DNA of 27,570 bases from a virus. A program made the translations under genes and the position numbers. Where the stretch lies: positions 1 through 27,570 of IMG/VR virus record IMGVR_UViG_3300025415_000010; one strand, given 5' to 3'. This document shows, in pieces, positions 20,130 to 27,570 of the stretch. Under the pieces are notes generated by a model that did not search any database, was not told the origin of the DNA, and worked only from the letters and a program-made list of their open reading frames with translations. The first letter of the stretch is position 1; each line of letters starts with the position of its first letter.

Positions 20130-20323
20130 AAGCCGCTAAAAACGTGTTTGAAACGTGGTATGAAGCAAATTATGACCATAAACCCGGTGAAGATGATATA
20201 AAAGAACTGTTTAGAGAAGCTTTTGAAGCTGGAATGGTGTCAGGTATTACTTTTATGCAAGCACGTATGATTAAAGATGCTGAATACCTTATAGAAGATT
20301 ACAAAGGATTTCAAGATGAATGA
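20126..20323 (+). CDS. Hypothetical small acidic protein
   Basis: 65 residues, helical (NVFETWYEANYDHKPGEDDI, KELFREAFEAGMVSGITFMQ). The ATG overlaps the preceding membrane peptide's stop. The WYEANYD...EAFEAG pattern resembles small unnamed phage proteins. It overlaps the next gene by 8 nt. Function unknown. Confidence 0.72.
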   Translation: MKAAKNVFETWYEANYDHKPGEDDIKELFREAFEAGMVSGITFMQARMIKDAEYLIEDYKGFQDE

Positions 20324-20519
20324 ACATATTTGGACGGCCGCTGGCACGGATATAACAATTAGATGGCGTTTGGCTGGCTGGTTGCCACCGTCAGAACTTC
20401 AAGAATACCGTGATAAATGGAAATATTATCAAAACCTACCATTACGGCAATTGGACGACCAGGCTAAAGAACAATACGAACAAGTATTGCGTAAAGCTAA
20501 AGTCGCCCGTATTCGTTAA
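20316..20519 (+). CDS. Hypothetical small protein, last rightward gene
   Basis: 67 residues. It starts MNEHIWTAAGTDITIRWRLA with a helical charged C-terminal half (LDDQAKEQYEQVLRKAKVAR). The stop TAA at 20517-20519 overlaps the opposing gene's stop by 3 nt, so there is no room for a terminator between the converging operons. Function unknown. Confidence 0.7.
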   Translation: MNEHIWTAAGTDITIRWRLAGWLPPSELQEYRDKWKYYQNLPLRQLDDQAKEQYEQVLRKAKVARIR

Positions 20520-20734
20520 TATTTACGCATATTAGGTAACGGCGCATCTTTTTGACTAACGCCTTTACTTTCAGGCTTATGGGCTTTTTCCATAGGCAAA
20601 GCAATATGTTTATTAAGCTTTTCTTTTAGCCTGGTTAACTCATGCTCTGTATGTTTTTCATGCTCACGCAAAACAACATAATGACCTTTTGGTGTGCTTG
20701 CTAATTTACCTTTTACTTCAAAATTTGTAGCCAT
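20516..20734 (-). CDS. Hypothetical small basic protein after the endolysin
   Basis: 72 residues, Lys/His/Glu-rich (LREHEKHTEHELTRLKEKLN). AAGGATAAAAA, made from the end of the endolysin gene, provides its ribosome site. It is the last gene of the leftward lysis unit and overlaps the opposing gene end to end. It may be a lysis accessory or a small unrelated protein; function unknown. Confidence 0.66.
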   Translation of the reverse strand: MATNFEVKGKLASTPKGHYVVLREHEKHTEHELTRLKEKLNKHIALPMEKAHKPESKGVSQKDAPLPNMRKY

Positions 20735-20737
20735 TTT

Positions 20738-21328
20738 TTATCCTTCCAAGATTTGTAATGCTTTAGTAATTTTAGCAATTCTGTCGTCTAAACCCAACAC
20801 ACCGCCGTTAATTTTTCGAGTAATTTCTTCCCAACCTGACACATCAGCCGTGGCGTTTAGGCCACGTTTATTCCAAAACCATCCAGCAGATAGCATAGCG
20901 TTCATTGGCTCTAATAATAGGTCAGGATTGTCCATTAAAGGCAGTTTAAGCGCTTGTCCACAAAATACATAGTTATCCTTACCGGTTAGCTGAATAACGC
21001 CCCTACCGTGGTATTTCCAGCCATCCCCATCTTCAGTATTGCCCATACGTCCGGCATAGACTTTATTAGCTATTTTTTCAGGGTTATTGGCGTATTGGTC
21101 GGCCGTTGCTTGGTCAGGGAATCTTGATGGCCATACACGCATTAATGAAGCGGCAGAATAATGTAAATTTTCTTCTAAGGTTTTAAAGTTGCCTGATTCA
21201 TGCTGACATTGGCCTATAAACCCAGCCTGGCGTTTTGGCGTGTTAATTTCGTATTTATCAAAGGTGGCATTTAATGGGTCAAGCCATTTATCTTCAATAC
21301 CTAAAGCTATTAATTGGTCATTCGTCAT
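20738..21328 (-). CDS. Endolysin, glycoside hydrolase family 19
   Basis: 196 residues from the ATG at 21328; a TTG at 21340 is the longer alternative. GH19 features are FIGQCQHESGNFKTLEENLH, with E44 and E53 fitting the catalytic pair, and WKYHGRGVIQLTGKDNY, the family's conserved GRGxIQLTG block. It should cleave peptidoglycan glycan strands at the end of infection. There is no signal peptide, so it would need the holins. It is encoded directly after two holin-type genes. Confidence 0.92.
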   Translation of the reverse strand: MTNDQLIALGIEDKWLDPLNATFDKYEINTPKRQAGFIGQCQHESGNFKTLEENLHYSAASLMRVWPSRFPDQATADQYANNPEKIANKVYAGRMGNTEDGDGWKYHGRGVIQLTGKDNYVFCGQALKLPLMDNPDLLLEPMNAMLSAGWFWNKRGLNATADVSGWEEITRKINGGVLGLDDRIAKITKALQILEG

Positions 21329-21530
21329 CACTATTGCCAATCTTTATGCCAGTAATAAGACCAATAAAACCACCAACAATAGTTTGAAATGCTGGGCCAA
21401 TAATTTGAAATACTTTTTCATCGTCAACGTTTGGGTCAATAACGGCAAAAGCAAACATAGCTAACATAGCCACTACAACACAAACTAATGACCATGCGGC
21501 AATCGTCAGAATATGTTCCTTGTTGTTCAT
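21318..21530 (-). CDS. Small two-span membrane protein (holin-like)
   Basis: 70 residues with two clear hydrophobic segments: about residues 8-31 (TIAAWSLVCVVVAMLAMFAF) and 43-65 (IIGPAFQTIVGGFIGLITGI), separated by an acidic loop DPNVDDE and ending acidic. The ATG overlaps the previous stop (ATGA) and its end overlaps the endolysin start. It may be a class II holin or antiholin in the cassette with the 135-residue protein. Confidence 0.78.
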   Translation of the reverse strand: MNNKEHILTIAAWSLVCVVVAMLAMFAFAVIDPNVDDEKVFQIIGPAFQTIVGGFIGLITGIKIGNSDDE

Positions 21531-21934
21531 TTTGAAGCAACTCCCTGAATCTTTTCAAAAGTACGTAAACCGCCCATACCAAGCATACCCATCATGAGTT
21601 GCCATAAATTGTCATCAAGGCCAGGCAAAGGGGGAATAGTAACGCCAAGAACACCCGCTACGGTGCCAGCAAGGGGTCTAAATAAGTATTGGTAGGCCAA
21701 TGCTAGGGCGCATACCCAACCGATTGCTGGGCGCCATCCTGACACGAATAAAGATGAATTTGTGGCTTCTACTTTATTAATGTCTGTTTGTGCAGTCATT
21801 GTGGCCAAATCGCCACTTTGTTGAAGTGCCAATAACTTTAATTTGGCATCAGCGGCTTGGGTTGGGTCCGGAAAGAAATGGTCAATAAGTTTGCCGCCAA
21901 GGTCTAATGCCGCTGAAATAGGGTCTAAAGACAT
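21527..21934 (-). CDS. Holin of the three-transmembrane gene-transfer-agent type
   Basis: 135 residues with AAGGAAAACATC before the ATG. The N-terminal amphipathic part DPTQAADAKLKLLALQQSG is followed by SLFVSGWRPAIGWVCALALA (membrane span 1), a middle span and a last segment QLMMGMLGMGGLRTFEKIQG. The SGWRPxIGWVC and GMLGxGGLRTFEK elements match the family known as 3-TM holins for gene transfer agent release. It sits beside the endolysin. It would permit endolysin access to the cell wall. Confidence 0.85.
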   Translation of the reverse strand: MSLDPISAALDLGGKLIDHFFPDPTQAADAKLKLLALQQSGDLATMTAQTDINKVEATNSSLFVSGWRPAIGWVCALALAYQYLFRPLAGTVAGVLGVTIPPLPGLDDNLWQLMMGMLGMGGLRTFEKIQGVASK

Positions 21935-21958
21935 GATGTTTTCCTTATGCTAAACATA

Positions 21959-22039
21959 TTAGTAAGTTCCCATAATTAAAATTCCCGCAATAAGCCAAAT
22001 ACACAATGCTGTAAAAAACCATAGCCATCTTTCGTTCAT
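21959..22039 (-). CDS. 26-residue membrane peptide
   Basis: ATG at 22039 overlapping the preceding stop as ATGA. It reads MNERWLWFFTALCIWLIAGI, then LIMGTY: a basic/aromatic cap then one membrane span. It lies between a coiled-coil protein with its own C-terminal span and the holin. It might be a lysis regulator; function unknown. Confidence 0.55.
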   Translation of the reverse strand: MNERWLWFFTALCIWLIAGILIMGTY

Positions 22040-22485
22040 TTAATACCCCAGGTCAAATACCAGGCAATTAAAGCCGCTACTGCAAAACAAATAAATTGAA
22101 CTCTACGCACTTCTTTAAGGTCATGTTGATATTCTTCGTTTGCTTTTCTTTCCATATTTTCAATATCCAACTTAATTCTTAATACTGCATCCCATTCTTT
22201 AGCGCCGTACTTCTTAACAAAGTCTATTTTTAACTTTGCTTCTTGGTCGCTAATTTGCTTCTTTTTATTCCAATCTTCCAATGCTTTTATTAATGCCGTT
22301 TGTTTTTTATGTTCTGCTTCCCGTGCCGCCCTACGTCTTTCATTTGCCTTGCGTTGCGCTACGTCTATACCGTCTTGCTGAACACTTTCAATACTTTTAG
22401 ATAAACCTTTAGCCGCTTCCCGGCTTGCATCAAGACTACCGGAAAGAGTTTTTACTCCTTCTGTAATTCCGAACGGGTCTGACAT
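22036..22485 (-). CDS. Coiled-coil protein with C-terminal membrane anchor
   Basis: 149 residues. The bulk is charged and helical (AQRKANERRRAAREAEHKKQ, ISDQEAKLKIDFVKKYGAKE). A single transmembrane helix ends the protein (residues 130-148, FICFAVAALIAWYLTWGIK). The layout is a cytoplasmic coil tethered to the inner membrane, with short C-terminal tail. In the lysis cassette it may be a spanin-like or holin-regulating part, but a spanin would normally have its anchor at the N-terminus. Function unknown. Confidence 0.74.
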   Translation of the reverse strand: MSDPFGITEGVKTLSGSLDASREAAKGLSKSIESVQQDGIDVAQRKANERRRAAREAEHKKQTALIKALEDWNKKKQISDQEAKLKIDFVKKYGAKEWDAVLRIKLDIENMERKANEEYQHDLKEVRRVQFICFAVAALIAWYLTWGIK

Positions 22486-22510
22486 AAATGTTCACTTTCT
22501 TACACCGTCC

Positions 22511-22738
22511 TTATTTGTTACTTAAATAATGTCCAATAAAACCAATAACAGAACTTATTCCGGAAATAAACATCATTCCCATCCAAAATCCACCACGGCC
22601 TTTATTGGCCATAGCAACTAATTGTTCTATGGAACTTTCCATCTTGTCTATTTTTTTGGACATTTCATCGAATTTTGCTTCATAGCTTTCTACTTTCTGC
22701 CATAGAACGCCATACTTAACAGGGTCAATTTCAAACAT
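22511..22738 (-). CDS. Small coiled-coil membrane protein of the lysis cassette
   Basis: I chose the ATG at 22738 (75 residues) with GGA 7 nt before it. The ATG at 22750 overlaps the upstream stop (TAATG) and is also possible. A helix with heptads (KVESYEAKFDEMSKKIDKME, SSIEQLVAMANKGRGGFWMG) leads into a membrane span (MMFISGISSVIGFIGHYL). The arrangement is like XhlA-type lysis proteins or small holin partners. The lysis role is positional. Confidence 0.72.
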   Translation of the reverse strand: MFEIDPVKYGVLWQKVESYEAKFDEMSKKIDKMESSIEQLVAMANKGRGGFWMGMMFISGISSVIGFIGHYLSNK

Positions 22739-22749
22739 AGTCATTTCCA

Positions 22750-23463
22750 TTATGTTTTCATGATGAACGCTAATGCGTAGTACGGTGGCAAATTAGCGCC
22801 TGTTCCACTTGTACCAGCAGTTTGTAATGTAATGCCAGTAGTTGCAGTATCAGTTGTTGTAGTGCTTGCGCCAGTATTGCCGGACGGTGAATCGTTAGCA
22901 ATAGCGCCTGAACCAGTAGAAGCAATGTTGTGCTTATGGCCTGGGTCAGTAACAGTATGGGTATGGCTTACGACAATAGCATCAGCAGAACCGCCGGTTT
23001 GACCAACGGAATAAGTAGAACCAGCACCAATAATGAAGCTTGAACGCAAATCGGGTGTGCCATTGGTACCATCACAAATTAACCAGCCGGATGGAATAGA
23101 ACCGGTAGAACCTGACCAAATAGCAATTAATCCGCTTGGAATAGTCGCGCCCGAACCCGTTGCATTTTGCAATATTGGATAGATATTGTCTAACGTTTGA
23201 ATGGTTACACCGGCAGAAGTTTGAATAACAAACTTATAGCTATATCCAGTTTGTAACCATACTTCATTAGGAACTTGTCCTGAAGCATTTAAAACAATAG
23301 GATTTGGATTAGCAATAGTACCGTTAACCGTTGTATATGTGGTTAGCAATGTGCTAGAACCAGCTTGATAGGTATAAATCAAACCAGCATTTAACGGTAA
23401 ACCATTGTTATCAAAAAATGGAATACCGCTATTTCCAACTGGGGATAAAAGTACGCTTGCCAT
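22750..23463 (-). CDS. Tail collar/fibre protein with phage-head-binding-like N-terminus
   Basis: 237 residues with AGGAAATAATT upstream. Residues 10-95 (GNSGIPFFDNNGLPLNAGLI, GTIANPNPIVLNASGQVPNE, TIQTLDNIYP) resemble the particle-attachment part of short-tail phage fibres and tailspikes. Residues 108-150 (IPSGLIAIWSGSTGSIPSGW, LICDGTNGTPDLRSSFIIGA) are a phage tail collar domain. Later residues carry His-rich VSHTHTVTDPGHKHN, common in collar tips. It probably binds the tail or adhesin to the particle. It lies between the ejection-type genes and the lysis cassette. Confidence 0.85.
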   Translation of the reverse strand: MASVLLSPVGNSGIPFFDNNGLPLNAGLIYTYQAGSSTLLTTYTTVNGTIANPNPIVLNASGQVPNEVWLQTGYSYKFVIQTSAGVTIQTLDNIYPILQNATGSGATIPSGLIAIWSGSTGSIPSGWLICDGTNGTPDLRSSFIIGAGSTYSVGQTGGSADAIVVSHTHTVTDPGHKHNIASTGSGAIANDSPSGNTGASTTTTDTATTGITLQTAGTSGTGANLPPYYALAFIMKT

Positions 23464-23465
23464 AA

Positions 23466-25427
23466 TTATTTCCTAGAAGTTATTTCGCTTAATTTTGTTT
23501 TAGCGGCTTGTTTGGCTTCAACTGCTTTTCTAGCAACTTGGCCGCCCTTGTACATTAATTCGCCCATTACACGTGGGCTTTGGAATGGAAGTGCTAATCC
23601 TGATAATGGGGTTACATCGCCTGATAAAACGCGCCCAGTTGTATAAAGTGCGTTCATTCCCAATGCTGGGCCAGCTAAACCGGATGGGTGCCATTCTTTT
23701 AATGATTGACCAGCTAATGCTTCCATTAAGTTTTGGTTGCCTGATTCAGCCAATTGACGTGTTAATTCACGTCTAAATTCATTACCCATAGTGGATGTTG
23801 GACCCATCATGGTTTTAAGGCGGCGCAATGTAAGGTCAACAGAAGCTTTTGGACCAAGGCCTAAAGATTTTTCAATTTCACGTTCTGTGGCTAAAGCTTC
23901 TTCATATTCGCCCATTGTTTTTTCGTAATTTTTGTCTTGTTTGACAATAGTTTCTTTGACTTTATTGCGAGTATTGGTAAGAACACGTTTAGCTTGACTG
24001 GTCATTCCTTGACTATAAACATCATCAATACGTTGTTTAAGGTCATCCAATCCACCGGCAGTATGAAGTTCAGGTTTGTTTTCCCATTCATCCAAAATGC
24101 CTTTAATTTCATTAACTTTGGACATTGTTTCAGGACCAACTTTAGAAGCTTCTACGCCACCAACACCCCTAGATTTAAGGGTTTCAAGTGTCTTATTAAA
24201 TTCTTCACGAATAGGTTTGAAATCCAAAAATACTTGATTGCCTTTGGTGGTTGCAATACCTTCTTTATAAGCTTCGCTACGTGCATGACGTGTGTTTTCT
24301 AAAGCAGAACGGAATTGCTCAACCAAATCAGCCGGCGACCTATTGCCACGCATATTTTCAGCAAGTTCTGAAACTGTACGTGGATTGGCATAACCTGAAC
24401 GTGCGGCTTCACGCAATACTTCACCGCTTTTATCAATAGGAATACCCATTACATCAGTTGCAATGTTTCCAATGGTTCCGGCTTTTACATTGCGGCCTAC
24501 TGCACCACCAACGCTAGATATTGCATTGCCAGTTTTTTCAGCAGTTTTTGCAACCATGCTACCTAATGGTGTTCTGACTGCAAATTCAGGGTCATAAATT
24601 GCGCCTTTTAACGTTTCGCCAGCAAAACGCCCAGGGTTTTCATAAATATTTTTGGCAACATTAGCAATTGATTCACTAGGATGTTCTGCAAAAGATTTAA
24701 CGCCTTGTTTAGCGGCTTCGTATTTTGCAAGCAGATTGGCTTCAGCTTCTTTTTTCATAGCTTCATCGCCAATTATCGGCATACTGCCAGCGGTATAAGC
24801 TATTATCGGTGCGGCCAAACTTTTTTGTTTCCAATCTTCCATTGACATTTCATGCAATGGTTTTTTAAATTCTTCAAACCAATTTTTTGGTTTTTCGTAA
24901 TTTTGGTCAACAAATTTTAGCCCTGGAATTTCAATGTCATCGCCGGTATTTGGTTCTACTTTTGATTCGTATGGCAAATCAGGATTAATTTGTACGTGAA
25001 CTGGGTCTTTAGCGCCATGTGGACGATGTAAACCAACTTCTGCAAGCAATGAATCAGGGACACGTGGATGAATGTCCACGGCATCGCCTTTTTCATGACG
25101 ACTTTTACCTGGTTCAGCTACTAAATTAGGGTTTTTTAAACGGTTCTTATATTCTTCACGTTGTTGTTCTAGGGTTCTATAACCGCTAGTAATAGGCAAA
25201 TCTTCGCCTTTAGGATTTAATTCTTTATTGCTTTTCCAAAGGTCTTTAAGTTGATTTACTCGGTCAAGCAAATCCGGTTGTAGATTTGCAGTATCAACCG
25301 GCGCTTTAGTAGTAGATATTGGTTTTGCATTGTCATAAATGCTTGGCGCACCTACGCTAACAGTAACGGAAGGTGCGGCATCAGCGCCTAAGAATTTTAG
25401 TCCAGGGACTTCAATATCATCAGCCAT
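23466..25427 (-). CDS. Virion internal/ejection-type protein with an M15 peptidase domain
   Basis: 653 residues with GGAAAG about 8 nt before the ATG, which overlaps the previous stop (TAATG). Residues 75-150 hold an M15 DD-carboxypeptidase/endopeptidase: ITSGYRTLEQQREEY, then SRHEKGDAVDIHP with H111 and D118 as zinc ligands and DPVHVQINP with H144 as the third. DDIEVPGLKF (3-12) recurs as DDIEIPGLKF (163-172), exactly bracketing that domain. The rest is helical and long, as in ejected internal proteins (P22 gp16/gp20 type). It may digest peptidoglycan during DNA entry. Confidence 0.85.
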   Translation of the reverse strand: MADDIEVPGLKFLGADAAPSVTVSVGAPSIYDNAKPISTTKAPVDTANLQPDLLDRVNQLKDLWKSNKELNPKGEDLPITSGYRTLEQQREEYKNRLKNPNLVAEPGKSRHEKGDAVDIHPRVPDSLLAEVGLHRPHGAKDPVHVQINPDLPYESKVEPNTGDDIEIPGLKFVDQNYEKPKNWFEEFKKPLHEMSMEDWKQKSLAAPIIAYTAGSMPIIGDEAMKKEAEANLLAKYEAAKQGVKSFAEHPSESIANVAKNIYENPGRFAGETLKGAIYDPEFAVRTPLGSMVAKTAEKTGNAISSVGGAVGRNVKAGTIGNIATDVMGIPIDKSGEVLREAARSGYANPRTVSELAENMRGNRSPADLVEQFRSALENTRHARSEAYKEGIATTKGNQVFLDFKPIREEFNKTLETLKSRGVGGVEASKVGPETMSKVNEIKGILDEWENKPELHTAGGLDDLKQRIDDVYSQGMTSQAKRVLTNTRNKVKETIVKQDKNYEKTMGEYEEALATEREIEKSLGLGPKASVDLTLRRLKTMMGPTSTMGNEFRRELTRQLAESGNQNLMEALAGQSLKEWHPSGLAGPALGMNALYTTGRVLSGDVTPLSGLALPFQSPRVMGELMYKGGQVARKAVEAKQAAKTKLSEITSRK

Positions 25428-26860
25428 TATCTAAACTTTCCTTGCTCTAAAGCATGAAGATTTGACCATTTACGGTTGAAATCTTCACGTTGGTCTTTAG
25501 GAATACTAGCGTAAATTTCGTTTGCTTTGGCTTTTGCTTCAGGTGAATTAGAAGCGGCCAAAGCATCAATTTGGGCCATACGAACATCATAGTTATCAAC
25601 CCAAGCAGATTTAAGTTTTTCTGCTTGAATGTAACCATTGACACCACGTTTTTCAATAAGCTTGTTGTAGGCGCTATTAAACATAGTAGCGGCCTTAACA
25701 GTAGCATCTGCACGGGAAACAATGTCAGTTAATGCTTGTGCGGTTAAATCATCGCTACCATTAATAACTTTGGCATCTGCACGGGATTGGTCAGTTTTAG
25801 CAGTTCCCATAACTTCAGAAGCCGCGGCCATACGTGCAATGTTTTTATTTAACATTTCTTGTGTTGCATTGCCAATAATGTATTTTCCACCTTGACGTAA
25901 CAATTGACCTGGGCGGTTTCCTGAAGCGGCAGAAATGTTTTCCATAACGCCACGTGTATTGGCTTCTTGTTCTTTAGCGGCAGAAGCAAGTGCATTGCTT
26001 TCTTTAAGCAAGTTTTTACCATTATCCAAAGCTTCTTTTTGCTCTGTTGTATAGTTTGCAAGGGCTGGATTGCCTTTGTAATCAAGATATTGGTCATACT
26101 TAATAAGGTCACGGTCTTTAGCACTTGGTTTAGGTGTTTCAGTTGCGCCACCACCACCAACGGCATTTTGACCGCCACCAAATTCAACCGGAGTAATTTT
26201 AGGTTGTTCACCGGTCATAGATGGAGTACGTACAACTGGACGTTGTGCGCCACCAATAGTAGCGGTTTCAGCTTTAGGTGCAAATTGGTCAATTAACTGG
26301 GTTGGTGTTAATGATTCATTACGTGCTTTTAACAAGGACTGTGGGTCAACTGGATGGTCTGACGGATAAGCTTTCCAACCTTTAATTTGACCATCTGCCG
26401 CTTTTGTTAATTGTGGATAGTATTGTTTTAAAGTTTCCAAAGAATTAATAATGTCTGTTGGATTAACTTTTTGACCATTTGCGGCCATTTGTCCATAAGA
26501 ACCATAAACAGAAGCAAACGGCTTTCTGTTGCTTTCTGAAAGTTCATTTAAAGCTTTATTGGTTTCAATATGATTTTTAGTCAAACTGATAATTTTGTCG
26601 GCATATTCAGGACCGGACATTGGCGCTACTGAAATTAATGCTGGAACTTGCTCTAAATCAAAAGAACCGTCAGGAAGCTTATTTGCTGGGTCTTTTGCCC
26701 ATTGCTGAATAATTGGCATTTCTTTAGTCTTTTGTTCTGCCATTTGCGCTTGACGTTGTGCAATAGCAGTTTCGGCCGAATAAAGGCCTACTTTCATCAT
26801 GTCCCCAAGGGTCATTTGATTAGTATTTTTTGGGTTTAAATCCGCAGTAAATTCAGCCAT
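25427..26860 (-). CDS. Virion internal/ejection-type protein
   Basis: 477 residues with AGGAAA 8 nt before the ATG. The start MAEFTADLNPKNTNQMTLGD is shared with the 75-residue gene at 10670. The protein is long, helical and rich in Ala/Gln/Lys, with a Gly-rich middle (GGGQNAVGGGGATETPKP) and a helical C-terminal half (KSAWVDNYDVRMAQIDALAA). It lies between another ejection-type gene and the peptidase gene, matching the three-gene ejection blocks of P22-like phages (gp7, gp20, gp16). The function is inferred from position and composition. Confidence 0.78.
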   Translation of the reverse strand: MAEFTADLNPKNTNQMTLGDMMKVGLYSAETAIAQRQAQMAEQKTKEMPIIQQWAKDPANKLPDGSFDLEQVPALISVAPMSGPEYADKIISLTKNHIETNKALNELSESNRKPFASVYGSYGQMAANGQKVNPTDIINSLETLKQYYPQLTKAADGQIKGWKAYPSDHPVDPQSLLKARNESLTPTQLIDQFAPKAETATIGGAQRPVVRTPSMTGEQPKITPVEFGGGQNAVGGGGATETPKPSAKDRDLIKYDQYLDYKGNPALANYTTEQKEALDNGKNLLKESNALASAAKEQEANTRGVMENISAASGNRPGQLLRQGGKYIIGNATQEMLNKNIARMAAASEVMGTAKTDQSRADAKVINGSDDLTAQALTDIVSRADATVKAATMFNSAYNKLIEKRGVNGYIQAEKLKSAWVDNYDVRMAQIDALAASNSPEAKAKANEIYASIPKDQREDFNRKWSNLHALEQGKFR

Positions 26861-26869
26861 AATTGTTTC

Positions 26870-27570
26870 CTATCCAACCGTTGGAGTTGTTGGCGCGTTC
26901 ATTTTGTTTAAACCATACAACATAGCGTAATTGCTAATACCGCTTAAACCATTAGCATAAGCATTGGCAGAACCCATAGTTGCAGAAGCTTGGGCATTAC
27001 CGATGCTAGAAAGCATATTAGAAACGTTAGAAGCAGTTCCAGTACCAGCATTAGAAACAGTACCAAGGGCGTTCATGCCTACGTTATTAGCATTAAATAT
27101 GTTGCTGGCTACGTTTTGACGATTTGCTTGATAGTTATTAAATGCGTTTTGTAATTGATTCCCAGCATAATCTTGGGCAAATTGTTGGCCGCCTTGAATA
27201 GCATTTCCGCTTACTGCACCACCGCCAGCATTAATACCAGCATTAAATTGACCCATGCCTTGCGTTAATCCAAATTGATAATTTGGCATCAAAGTAGTCA
27301 AATCGTTCATTGTTGGCTGGGCAGTCAAATAACCGCTACCGGTCATTGTTTGTCCATTTGGCCCTGTATAAGTGCCAGGCAACATAGAATTAATAGCATT
27401 ATTAGCTTGTGTGCCAGTATTTAAGTATGGTTGTGCCATATTAGAAATATTGTTGTAAATGCCTTGGCTATAATTAATGCCTTGATTAGCGGCATTAGCA
27501 TATTGACTAGCGGCATTTCCAGCGGCTTGTGACTGCAAATAAGCAGAACCAAGCATGGCGCCGCCAACGA
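26870..27570 (-). CDS. Virion internal/ejection-type protein, N-terminus outside window
   Basis: The frame stays open to the right edge (codons for V-G-G-A precede the first ATG at 27556), so the start is probably outside. The visible part is Asn/Ala/Gly/Gln-rich and low in charge: AYLQSQAAGNAASQYANAAN, GGQQFAQDYAGNQLQNAFNN, NYAMLYGLNKMNAPTTPTVG. A GGAML-type hydrophobic start followed by Ala/Gln-rich helices resembles the first gene of P22-like ejection blocks (gp7 type). If the ATG at 27556 is used instead, the protein has 228 residues. It is the first of three adjacent ejection-type genes. Confidence 0.75.
   Translation of the reverse strand, partial: VGGAMLGSAYLQSQAAGNAASQYANAANQGINYSQGIYNNISNMAQPYLNTGTQANNAINSMLPGTYTGPNGQTMTGSGYLTAQPTMNDLTTLMPNYQFGLTQGMGQFNAGINAGGGAVSGNAIQGGQQFAQDYAGNQLQNAFNNYQANRQNVASNIFNANNVGMNALGTVSNAGTGTASNVSNMLSSIGNAQASATMGSANAYANGLSGISNYAMLYGLNKMNAPTTPTVG

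Overview
This window is most likely part of a tailed bacteriophage genome of the P22-like, short-tailed type (podovirus morphology). The evidence is a P22-type coat protein, a P22-type portal of about 700 residues, a separate scaffold-like protein and a PBSX-type large terminase in the order small terminase, large terminase, portal, scaffold, coat. There are also large internal proteins resembling DNA-ejection proteins and tail-fibre proteins with simple repeats. A GH19 endolysin and several holin-like proteins point to a Gram-negative host. The AT-leaning composition and the mix of families suggest an aquatic proteobacterial phage, but the host cannot be read from the sequence. No integrase, DNA polymerase or RNA polymerase gene is present.

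Layout. Nearly everything is transcribed leftward (minus strand). Positions 15713 to 1 form one long unit: small early-type genes including a primosome-type domain, then three nuclease genes (PD-(D/E)XK-like, HNH/Ref-like, RusA-like), a large enigmatic protein, small structural-type genes, a GroES-like co-chaperonin, packaging and head genes, and finally tail-fibre genes running off the left edge. Positions 27570 to 20516, also leftward, hold ejection-type proteins, a collar/fibre protein and a lysis cassette. Because the fibre gene leaves on the left and an ejection-protein gene enters on the right, the window probably comes from a circular or permuted genome. The missing part would carry the P22 gp4/gp10/gp26-type tail genes.

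Positions 17005 to 20519 are the only rightward block. It encodes a protein with an SSB-like acidic tip, an HNH protein, a Cas4/RecB-like nuclease and small unknown proteins. It diverges from a two-gene leftward unit (Cro/YdaS-like HTH regulator and cytosine methyltransferase-like protein, 16976-16180). At its right end it collides with the lysis operon, and the two stop codons overlap.

The most interesting signal is regulatory. Three leaders (15782-15714 minus, 17005-17075 plus, 19590-19661 plus) share one cassette: a TTTACA -35 box, a 17-nt spacer, a TAnATT -10 box, and a small hairpin that would lie at the extreme 5' end of the mRNA, with compensatory changes among the copies. An A-rich Shine-Dalgarno leader follows. 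Two copies also carry a palindrome over the -10 box. Other points of interest are structured intergenic regions at 15851-16138, 19451-19542 and 19946-20014, at least four 26-31-residue membrane peptides chained to neighbours by ATGA overlaps, duplicated N-terminal modules shared by distant virion-type genes, and a repeat bracketing a peptidase domain.
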